64,000 nt of DNA from Tritrichomonas musculus (lineage: Eukaryota; Parabasalia; Tritrichomonadida; Tritrichomonadidae), in NCBI GenBank assembly GCA_039105265.1, contig JAPFFF010000005.1:4821501-4885500 (forward strand). Direction: 5' to 3'. Below are positions 21,197 through 30,579 of the stretch, piece after piece. Under the pieces are notes generated by a model. It ran no database searches. It was not told the DNA's origin and was given only the letters and a program-made list of their open reading frames with translations. Position numbers and translations under genes: made by a program. Every line of letters begins with the position of its first letter. Position 1 is the first letter of the stretch.

Positions 21197-23820
21197 ATAG
21201 AAGCAAAATCTCAAAAATTCATTTGACAAAACTTTTATGTGAATTTTTGATTGAATTTGTAATTTTTTTTTAAATTTTTAAAATTTTATAATTGGTATAT
21301 ATTATAAATACTATAAATATTATATATAGCATCAATAAATAAATTTTATATAATTTATTCTTTTTGTCTGATAGTTTTTGAGATAAATTTTTTTTTGTAT
21401 AAATATAACTTTTTGATTGCCTTCTCTCTTAATAATTTTATTGGAAAAATGAAAATTGAAAGGTTTGATAGGATTGATAGGATTGATTGGATTTGATTTA
21501 ATTAACTCTCAAATTATTTTCCATTTTCTAATTATCTTTTTGGTGATGTGTTTTTTGAATCTAATCTCTTCAAAAATGAAGATTTGCAGTCACATCTATA
21601 TCAGATCTGCCTACACATCAAAAAAGGTTGAAAGTTTATTTTAAAATATTTTAAAAATTCGTACCACCAAACTTTTTGTGAACATCTAAAATTTTCCAAA
21701 AAATAAAATTTTGAAAATTTTTGAAAAAGATCCTTTTTAAATCAATTTATTATTTTGGTAAAACATTTTTGAGGACAATGTTTTTAAAAGAAGAATATTA
21801 AATTCAAATGATATGAGTAAACAATTAAAAATAGATGAAAATAACTGGGAAATAAGATTCTTATCAAGTATTCAATTATATCAATAATTATATCAATAAT
21901 TATATCAATAATTATATCAATAATATTCAATTATATCAATAATATGCCTTATAATTTAATATTTGATAAGGATTTGCTCTTTTATTTATGCTTTCATAGA
22001 AGAATTATTGAAAATAATTATGATCGTTTCAAATTTTGTAACTAAATTTTTATTTAACCAATACTTTCATCAATTATTTTAAATAACGCCATTTAAATCA
22101 TATGAATTTTACATATACAGATACTTAAAGCGTAAAAATCATATTTTTTTGATTATTATCCTTTTTCAAATTTTTTTTTCTGTTTCTTTTGTCCGCAAAT
22201 TTTTAATAAACGTTCATCGAACGATTTTTGATTTGTGGATAGAATAATTCAACAAAACATATTTTGATGAGTCTCATTGTTGATGTTGAAAAAAGCAAGC
22301 ATAAAGTTTTGAGGTCGCATCAGTCTTTTATTCGAGCTTCTACTCTTCTAGATTTTATTAAATATTATAACTAAGGGAAACTCGATTTTATTCAAATCAG
22401 TGAATAGAATAATCCAAAAAAAAAAAAAAATTTTCTATCTGAAAAATTCTATAGTATGTATCAAAAAGTTATATTTTTAGAAGTGTTTCAAAAATGATTG
22501 GCCCATAATTTCTTAATATCCTTTTAAATATAGAATGTGTATATACTCCTGAATAAAATACTACAAATTAACACTTTTTCGACTGTTTGTTCTTGTGAAA
22601 AAAACAATTAAATAATTAACAATTATTACATTTTTCCCGTTAAAATCTCATATATTATTCATTAAAGAATACAAAATGCATAGTAAATTATATAAATGTT
22701 AATATTATTTTCAAATTTTTATTATGTAAAAAGATATTTTTTTTTGAAATAAAGAAAAAAAATAAAAAAAAGTCTTAATTTCAACATAAAAATAATTGCC
22801 CCTATCTTCAATTTAATTAGTTTTTTATTTTTTAACTTATATATTTTAGATTTAAGTAAATTAATTTATGGTTTTTTATTTGATTTTTCGAAAAAAATCT
22901 AATTGAAGTATTAAAAAAATAATTCTAATATTCAAAATTTCAATGGTGCATTGAATATTTGAAAGTTTTGATTTTTTTAAAAATACAATAATTAATATTA
23001 TAATATTAAGCATTTACTGAATACTATTTAAATTTTTCAATGATTAAATCATGAATTTCATAAAAAGCCCAAAATTTTCTATATTTTCTTTGAAAAAAAA
23101 TTATAGATATATATCTATAATTGTGTTTTTAAGCACAAATCGAACATTGAGTATTCCAAAAAAAATATAGTAGGTAATTATTAAAAAAATTAAAACATTG
23201 ATGTAAAGACTCTATCGTATTTTGAAAAAATGAGGTGACAAATTGAGAAAATAAAATTCAATATCTCATTATACAAATGATAAAATAAATTAGTGATTAA
23301 TTAAAAGTTATTAATAATATATGAACTAATAATTAATATATTTGAATATAATATATTATGTTTCTTTTATATAGAAAAATGATAATGTGGGTTTATTTCA
23401 CTTCACTTTTACAAATAACTCAGATCAGGAATTGACTCTTTGGCTGTAACTTTGATAAATAAAAAACAACGAGTTCCTTTATTTATTTATTATTTATTTT
23501 CTGAATGTTCTTGTGTATTCTCATCTAAAAAGCTTATTTTAAACTTTTTTTGAATCAAAATTTTGTGAGTAGAATCACAAAAGTTGATGATCCCTATGTC
23601 AATTCATAATTGTTTAATGCCAAAGTATGAATATATTCATCAAAAAATGTCATTCATTCTATTAAAACATGTAAACTGCAACCTTGAACATTTGATCAAT
23701 GTTTTCTCCTCATCAAATAAGTATGGAAACTTTTTTTTTTATATGGGTTATAAAATATATTCTATGAAAAAAGTTTTAATATAATAAAATAATATATACA
23801 ATAGCAAAGTATTTATTATT

Positions 23821-24394
23821 AATTTATTTGCAACTATTATCTTTTTTTAGATATTAGTATTTTTATTTTTTCCCATTCAAAAATTTTGGCGCCAAAGCTC
23901 AAATTTAAATAAAATTAACAAATTTTGCAATTCACTTTTTGAGCTGAAGGCTCAAAAAGTGAAGAAAAATTTGTAATTCTCGCGGACACTTTTTGAATAT
24001 TTTTTATTAAAAAGTTGTATAAGTAACATTATTTTAACATAAAAAGTTATGTTTTCAAAGTATTCAAAAAGTGGCCTTGCGAGAATTAGAATTTTCTCAA
24101 AAAATATCTGATTTTTATACTTTACTACGCAGATATTATTATTTATAAATTAATATTTATTGTTTATAAATAATAAATTGTTTTAAAAAGATATTTTTTA
24201 TAATATTAATATTTATTGTTTATAAATAATAAATTGTTTTAAAAAGATTTTGTCTTGACAATTTTGAGAATTATCTATTTGATTAAGAATTGATCTCAAA
24301 AAGTTGGCGCCAATATATTAAAAAAAAATTAATTATTTCAGTTTTCCCATTGAGTACTATTAGGTAATTTATTTGCAACTATTATCTTTTTTTA
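23821..24394. repeat. 29-bp direct repeats bracketing GGCGCC palindromes
   Basis: The 29 bases starting AATTTATTTGCAACTATTAT are identical at 23821-23849 and 24366-24394, 545 bp apart. Between them TTGGCGCCAA occurs at 23887-23896 and 24304-24313. The layout resembles an insertion between long direct repeats or a collapsed tandem duplication. Confidence 0.5.
23975..24087. repeat. Foldback of about 113 bp
   Basis: AATTCTCGCGGACACTTTTT at the left is mirrored by AAAAAGTGGCCTTGCGAGAATT-type sequence at the right, with a second inner pair around ACTTTTTA. Non-coding; a miniature inverted-repeat element inside the bracketed region. Confidence 0.5.
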
Positions 24395-24516
24395 ATAAAA
24401 TATACAATGATATATTATTCTCTAATATTTTATATCTAGAAATTTATTATTATGACTTTTATATAATTATATAACAATTAAATAGCCATAATTTCTAGTA
24501 AATATCTTTTCTTTAA

Positions 24517-24612
24517 AGTGAGTCCACTATTAGGAAAGTTAAAATTGTGAAAACTCATTCAATATTTCTATGAGCTTATTCAAAAAATACTTTCTTAATT
24601 GTGGACGCACTT
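24517..24612. mobile_element. TA-flanked miniature element, 96 bp
   Basis: AAGTGAGTCCACTATTAGGA at the left and the reverse complement of AAGTGCGTCCACAATTAAGA at the right (four mismatches in about 25 bp), with TA at 24515-24516 and 24613-24614. Confidence 0.5.
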
Positions 24613-25232
24613 TACCTTAAAAAAGTTAAAAATATCGGTCATTATTGTCCAGGAAAAAAACGTTTTTACCGATAATGATATTTTTTATCGGATAGTATCG
24701 GTTATTCTACTCTACTCCCGATAATATCGATAATATCGGCAACGTATTTAACCGTTATCGGAAACTATCGTCTAACATCCCTGCCACTAACTATTCAAAA
24801 TTTAAATTAAATGCAATTATTAAAAAAAAAAAAAAAATAAGTTTTTATATTTATTATTATGGAGTTCACATTTTTGAATCTCTTTAAATTAATAGACGTT
24901 AATTATAGCCGTTAAAAATAAATCACATAACTTATAACATTATGATTGATTTTTCATGGGTACAAGAAGGTATTTTCCTTCATAAATGAGGATCGATTCT
25001 AAAATAGTTGTACAATTGAATGCTCCATTCAAAAAGTCGATTTTTTCAGAATTTTTTGAATGATTATATTTGTAAAAATAAAAAGTATACAAAAAAATTT
25101 TTTTTCAGAAAAAAATTGAAAGAAGATTATTTTTTCTATTTGCTTCTTCAAAAAAATTTTATACTCAGAAAATATTTGTGAGAAAATATAAGCAACAAAA
25201 TTGCCAAAAAATAGATAATTTACTATTTTTCT

Positions 25233-25530
25233 GATGCACAAATTCAATTCAGAAAATCGCATAAAATTCGAGCATAAGACGAAATATCTTTACATTTATC
25301 ACTTGTCTTTCCTCAAAATGAAGCTTCTTTTAGCATAAATTTTGATAAGAGCTGCGATGCACAAATTCAATTCAGAAAATCGCATAAAATTCGAGCATAA
25401 GACGAAATATCTTTACATTTATCACTTGTCTTTCCTCAAAATGAAGCTTCTTTTAGCATAAATTTTGATAAGAGCTGCGATGCACAAATTCAATTCAGAA
25501 AATCGCATAAAATTCGAACATAAAACGAAT
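25233..25530. repeat. 123-bp tandem repeat in left end of Merlin-like element
   Basis: Units start with GATGCACAAATTCAATTCAG at 25233, 25356 and 25479, giving two full copies and a partial third. The right end holds the same units in reverse (29087-29204 and 51065-51350), with one more copy than the left. Confidence 0.8.
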
Positions 25531-25838
25531 CATTTTGGCAATTATTTTATTTATTCAGCACTATATTTTATATTTCTTTGTTTTTTGCGTTTATAATTTG
25601 TTTATTCTAATATTCACAATTTTAATATCTCAAGAGCCAATCGTCCACACTTAATATAAATTACATTATATGTATATATATGTTATATAAATATTAAAAT
25701 TATAAAGAAATTTTATTATTATTATTATTGTTATTAATATTGATGATCAATATTAAAATAATCTTTCATTTTCTAAACGAAGATTCTTTAATGATGAAAG
25801 AAACGAATTCCATAGGTTTCCTTTATTTTGTTTTAAGG

Positions 25839-27929
25839 GCGTACGTCCAATTCAATGATCAGAATTCAATGAGATTTCTCAAATATTTTAATCTTTTTTG
25901 GAGTAAAAAAAGTTGAAGAATAAATTATATTTTGGAGAAAATAAAATGTCTATTATTTATAGATTGATGATATATTAAAAAAATATTAAAAAAATTTGGA
26001 AGTATTGAAAGATGTATTCTATGAGTTTATTCAATATTGACAAGTTTATAACATTTTTGGGACGGATGCCCTTAATAATCTAACTTTTTATATTATCAAC
26101 TTTTTGAATTGGAAAAAATCAAGGGTGTAATCCATCAATAAAAATTGAATTCTTTAAGCATGGTTGAATGAAATAATACACTTGAGTATATCCGAGTTCG
26201 ATTTAAACTTGAGTAAAGAAATTTTTCGAGTAACGTTTCTTACTCGTAACTGAAACCCATCATTGATTATGTGCCATTTATTGATATGCAAAATAAACCA
26301 AATTACTAATTTAAACTCATATATATTCACTTATTTTAAAAAAATTTACAATAAAAATTGATAAAGTAAATAGATTGCCCAGGCTACAAGGTTGTAAATC
26401 CAATCTCAGAACCTTCTGAACCTGCTCAGGTAACCTATTTATTTTATACAATTTTTAACGAATTTTAACTTTCACTCATATCTTGTTCTAACCACAACCT
26501 GAAACATTTTTTTTTCCCCTTAACTACTTAATGACAGTTCGTCCTACTGAGTTTGAAAACCAATATAAGATGCAAAAAAACTTCAAATATACTATAAGGA
26601 AAAAAGAAACACAAATTATAAACGTTAGACATATACTAAAAATGTTGTAAAAATAATATGTATAAATGGCAAATTTAACAAAAAGGATTTACTGATTGTC
26701 AAGCAATTCCTTCCTGACTATACTGAAAGAAAACCTATTTTCCATATTCATAAAAAGAATAAGTATATAATTATAGTATTTATATGCATTCAATCACAAA
26801 GTTCCGTAATGCAAAAAAAATAGAGTATTGAATACATGCTATTTGCATATATATTTCAAATAACCTTCTTACTTTCCTTTATTATTCTGGATTTCTGCTC
26901 TTTATAAACATTAAAAAGCTTTACTGATTTCCTCCTTTAATAACTACATTCCTAAATTTAATTACAATTAGATTCATCAGTCCTATAAATTTTTTCTTCT
27001 CTTGCGATATCGATTCTTCTTTTCTTTCTAACTCTTTCAATCTTTTCTATTATCATTATTATTTCATGTTGAAGAAAACATTGTGCGGCATCCCCTTTAA
27101 ATTCTTTCATATTTATCAATTTTTTTCTCATCTGCTATTTTCACTAGAAGTTGTCATTCAAAGTAATTTTTACACTTTATCATCTATATGCATGCAGAAG
27201 AGCTTTTATCTACCATTTTTTGTCTTTTATTTTCTTTTATATTTCCGTATAACTTAAATGTTTTCTGTATCTATATAATTTTTTCCTCTCAACATTATTT
27301 TACTTACTTTTAGAATATATTTATTAAAATATTGCGAAAGTCTCGTACATAGAGGTTGTGGTGAAAATTTATTTTGGCTGTAAAAGTTGCCTTTGCGTTT
27401 TTTATTGGCTTATAACCACCAGTAACATTTTGAATTAGTTTACTTTTTAAGGTGAAACGAGACTTTTCTGTTGAATTTTGGAGTATTAGAGAAAATGAAG
27501 GATACAGTAAGAGGTCTAAGATTTTCATTCAATTCCAATGCATATCTTGTTCATGTTTACTGTAAATAAGAGTGACATGAGACTAATAATCGTTACAATT
27601 ACATTTTACTTTGCAGCTTAATTTAATTATACTAATTATTTCTGTAAATGAAACAAAAATTCATATTTTGAAACAATTAACAAATTTTTATTATAAAAAA
27701 ATAATTTATTTAATTTAAAACCGATACCACTTTTTCCATGTCAAAATCCGTCAATAAAGGTGAAAATAATATAAAAAATATTTAATGCAAGAGAAAAATT
27801 ATAATATAACGTCTTTTAACTTATTTTTACATTTAAATACCATTTACTAACGTCATATAACTCATTTATATTAAACAATCATGTTTTTTAAAGCGTTTTT
27901 TTTTTTTTTTTTTTGATATCATTATTTAA
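25839..27929. other. Non-terminal region upstream of the transposase, possible cargo
   Basis: About 2.1 kb between the left inverted end and the transposase. No full gene is recognised. Composition differs from the AT desert: 27000-27300 is strongly pyrimidine-rich on the plus strand, as if coding on the minus strand, where short frames read MRKKLINMKEFKGDAAQCFL and IERVRKKRRIDIAREEKIYR, and 27310-27528 gives a 72-residue frame. A compact GC-richer patch lies at 26373-26431. These may be remains of a second gene carried by the element. Confidence 0.35.
27919..27923 (+). promoter_or_regulatory. Initiator-like TCATT before the Merlin-like transposase
   Basis: TCATTATTTAA immediately precedes the ATG at 27930 and matches TCAYW at the expected distance. 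A T tract lies just upstream. Confidence 0.45.
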
Positions 27930-28847
27930 ATGAAAGCCAAAATTGGTGTTCCTCCATTTGAAGAAATGCACGAGGTCTTTTATGATGAAGAAAAAGCAAA
28001 AATATATTTAATTCAAAATGATATTTTAAGAATGCAAATTCCATGCCCATATTGTGGGATTTTAAACAATTGGAATTTAAAAAATAAATCAATCAGATGC
28101 ACAAGATATAATTGCCACAAAAGCTACTCAGTTTTATTAAACACATTTTTTGAAAATGCAAAATTACCATTAAATAAAATTTTATTACTGGCTTATTTGT
28201 GGATACTTAGGATGCCAGTTACAAGTGCCGTTGAAATGTGTAATATTAGCAACCAATCAGCATGCGACTACTATGAATATTTTGAAAATTTAGTTGCTGA
28301 TGAAATTTCAGATACTATTGGAAAAATAGGGGGGCAAAACGTCATTGTCGAAATTGACGAGTCTAAATTTGGATCAAGGAAGTATTATCGAGGGCACCAC
28401 GTCGAAGGAACATGGATTGTTGGAGGTGTGGAAAGGACCCCAGAAAGGAAACTTTTCGCTGTTGCTGTTGAAGACAGAAGTACAGATACGATCAAATATA
28501 TTCTTGAAAACTACGTCGAACCAGGCTCACAAATATTTACAGACTACTGGAAATCTTATGATACGGCTATTACAGAAATAAATTTTGTTTATGAATATGA
28601 AGTTTTCACACATCACAAAATTAATCATTCAGAAACTTTTGTAGCAGAAAATGGTGATCACACAAATACTATTGAGGGAACCTGGAATGGCATGAAATGC
28701 ACCATGACAACAACTCAGAAAGGAAAAGCAAAATGTCCAATTCACATACTAACTTTCATTTGGCGAAGACAAAATAAAGGAAACCTATGGAATTCGTTTC
28801 TTTCATCATTAAAGAATCTTCGTTTAGAAAATGAAAGATTATTTTAA
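27930..28847 (+). CDS. Merlin-like (IS1595/ISXO2 family) transposase
   Basis: 305 residues, intact. An N-terminal zinc ribbon has CPYC at 39-42 and Cys57/Cys62. The ISXO2-like DDE catalytic core follows: Asp143 in VIVEIDESKFG, Asp205 in IFTDYWKSYD and Glu249 in NTIEGTWNGMK. The His/Asn-rich stretch HHKINHSETFV before the Glu is typical of the family. Length matches Merlin and IS1016-type enzymes, which cut and paste short inverted-repeat elements. The frame has no break and an initiator-like site precedes it, so the enzyme may still be made. The last roughly 28 codons lie inside the right inverted end and are mirrored at 25754-25838. Confidence 0.85.
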   Translation: MKAKIGVPPFEEMHEVFYDEEKAKIYLIQNDILRMQIPCPYCGILNNWNLKNKSIRCTRYNCHKSYSVLLNTFFENAKLPLNKILLLAYLWILRMPVTSAVEMCNISNQSACDYYEYFENLVADEISDTIGKIGGQNVIVEIDESKFGSRKYYRGHHVEGTWIVGGVERTPERKLFAVAVEDRSTDTIKYILENYVEPGSQIFTDYWKSYDTAITEINFVYEYEVFTHHKINHSETFVAENGDHTNTIEGTWNGMKCTMTTTQKGKAKCPIHILTFIWRRQNKGNLWNSFLSSLKNLRLENERLF

Positions 28848-29204
28848 TATTGATCATCAATATTAATAACAATAATAATAATAATAAAATTTCTTTATAA
28901 TTTTAATATTTATATAACATATATATACATATAATGTAATTTATATTAAGTGTGGACGATTGGCTCTTGAGATATTAAAATTGTGAATATTAGAATAAAC
29001 AAATTATAAACGCAAAAAACAAAGAAATATAAAATATAGTGCTGAATAAATAAAATAATTGCCAAAATGATTCGTTTTATGTTCGAATTTTATGCGATTT
29101 TCTGAATTGAATTTGTGCATCGCAGCTCTTATCAAAATTTATGCTAAAAGAAGCTTCATTTTGAGGAAAGACAAGTGATAAATGTAAAGATATTTCGTCT
29201 TATG

Positions 29205-29811
29205 AGTAGTTATACATAGTGAAGGGGGGATAGATAACTAGTATAAGCAAATGGGGCTCTCTGGCTTTGAAAGCTTCCTGAAGAGACGATAATTTGAGGT
29301 ACTTTGGAGATGTTTTATATTATAGCTCCCTCGCTTTGAAAAGCTCCCTCGCTATAATAAACCATATCTCCAAACAGCCCCCAAGCAACCCCCACCCAGC
29401 CACCCTACACGGAGAGCCCCATTTGCTTATACTAGTTATCTATCCCCCCTTCACTATGTATAACTACTTAATACCAACCTATCTAGTATACTCCTACAGC
29501 AATCATCTCATGCAATCATCTCAAGCAACCCATCTCATGCAATCATCTCAAGCAATCATCTCAAGCAATCATCTCAAGCAACCCATCACACACATCCACT
29601 CAAGCAACCCATCTCATACATCCACTCATGCAATCATCTCATACATCCATTCATGCAACCTATCTAGCATACTCCTACAGCAATCATCTCATGCAACCAT
29701 CACACACATCCACTCATGCAATCATCTCCCATATCTCATCACATACATCTACTCATGCAACCACTTCATGTACACCCGATACCTACTCAAAAATAAATCT
29801 TTAATTGAATC
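29205..29811. repeat. Maverick left terminal inverted repeat
   Basis: Begins AGTAGTTATACATAGTGAAG. Its first 57 bp recur inverted at 29412-29468, so the end can fold back on itself. The inner half (29500-29790) is a run of short tandem words such as CATGCAATCATCTCA and CACACATCCACT. No gene; the long frame read through it is repeat-derived. Confidence 0.9.
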
Positions 29812-29816
29812 CAAGC

Positions 29817-30563
29817 TTAATGATTCGTTGGTGTGTCAATATTAGTTGTCCCTGCAGGTTTAATTTTAATGTTGACAAATAATGGAGACTTTAATATGAC
29901 AGGTTGGTACATGAAATCTACTAGCCTCATTTCGATGTGTTTTAGTGAATCGGTAAATGTTTTAATTTTGATTGGTTTAGATGAATCGTAATCAATTATA
30001 ATAGGTGCCTGTGGTTCTATAACAGTATCAACTGTTGCAATCACGGATGGTGTATATTCATGTTCTCCTATAATACTATGTACAGCTTGACCTTGTAGTG
30101 ATACGAGATATAATCTATTGGCATAATCCAATATTGGCAAATCAGGTACAACTGTCTCATTGTTGGCAGGTATAACAACTTCATTCTTTACACTATATAA
30201 TCCTGTTATCAGTTTAGCTCTATGAGAACCTCTAATGAACGATACTTTATGCTGACTCGATAAACTCATTGTCCTACCATCAATATTTTTGAACACAATT
30301 ATGTTTTGACAACTATTCAAGTATTTAACCAATCCAAGCATTGAGTAATAATATGTGTCTTTAAATTCTATCATCAGCGAACGTTCATTATTTCCGTCCT
30401 CATATGAAAACATCAAATAGTCATCCTTAGTTACTATCAATATATTCCCCTTTGTATTGATTGAGGAAACATAATACTTCACATAATCACATTTCCAAGG
30501 TATGTCTACATTTAGCTTCACCAGACTATAATCTGTTGCATTACTATTAACTGAACACAACAT
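29817..30563 (-). CDS. Maverick: probable minor capsid (penton-like) protein
   Basis: About 248 residues from MLCSVNSNATDYSLVKLNVD. It is beta-rich with alternating hydrophobic residues, and the final part (HIEMRLVDFMYQPVILKSPL) resembles the last strands of a jelly roll in Polinton and adenovirus-like minor capsid proteins. It ends 6 bp inside the left inverted repeat boundary and is transcribed divergently from the giant gene, with only 16 bp between the start codons. Function is inferred from position and strand pattern. Confidence 0.45.
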   Translation of the reverse strand: MLCSVNSNATDYSLVKLNVDIPWKCDYVKYYVSSINTKGNILIVTKDDYLMFSYEDGNNERSLMIEFKDTYYYSMLGLVKYLNSCQNIIVFKNIDGRTMSLSSQHKVSFIRGSHRAKLITGLYSVKNEVVIPANNETVVPDLPILDYANRLYLVSLQGQAVHSIIGEHEYTPSVIATVDTVIEPQAPIIIDYDSSKPIKIKTFTDSLKHIEMRLVDFMYQPVILKSPLFVNIKIKPAGTTNIDTPTNH

Positions 30564-30579
30564 TTTACTATCTGTTAAA

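Larger units (their letters stand above)
11528..22479. mobile_element. Giant inverted-repeat structure, possible foldback element
   Basis: Two arms, 11528-19366 and 19966-22479, are reverse complements of each other around a 599-bp core. Both outer tips read TA then AAAATATAACTTTTTGATAC (the right tip has one extra A), so a TA-bounded mobile unit is possible. The left arm is longer only because it holds five insertions that the right arm lacks; without them the arms are about 2.54 and 2.51 kb. In the compared 138-residue frame the arms differ at two residues only. Each arm also holds two related direct copies of a sequence of about 130-160 bp (left: about 12780-12950 and 19215-19366). The alternative is a local inverted duplication or an assembly join of two copies. 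Confidence 0.7.
19966..22479 (-). repeat. Right arm of giant inverted repeat, uninterrupted
   Basis: Reverse complement of the left arm with no insertion. It provides natural empty sites: TA at 20212-20213 for the 17566-19095 element, a single TATATA stretch near 20260 for the 16750-17516 element, CCTATCAATCC (reverse strand, near 21470) for the 13316-13683 element, and an uninterrupted A/T tract near 22415-22435 for the 11588-12384 element. Confidence 0.8.
22480..24989. other. Gene-poor region with small repeats
   Basis: No gene is supported (a 66-residue frame at 23584-23784 has no support). The region holds the direct repeat and GGCGCC palindromes at 23821-24394, a foldback at 23975-24087, a 96-bp TA element at 24517-24612, and a patch of TATCGG/CCGATA words at 24640-24775 that looks like a worn transposon end. 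Confidence 0.5.

Noticed and set aside
25029-25262. 77-residue frame, and the matching frame at 51321-51539
   Set aside because: Both lie in the inverted ends of the Merlin-like element and are Phe/Ile-rich chance frames.
29294-29845. 183-residue frame in the Maverick left end (and 50449-50970 in the right end)
   Set aside because: It is a read-through of short tandem words in the inverted repeats (HLMQSSQA units), with no protein-like composition.
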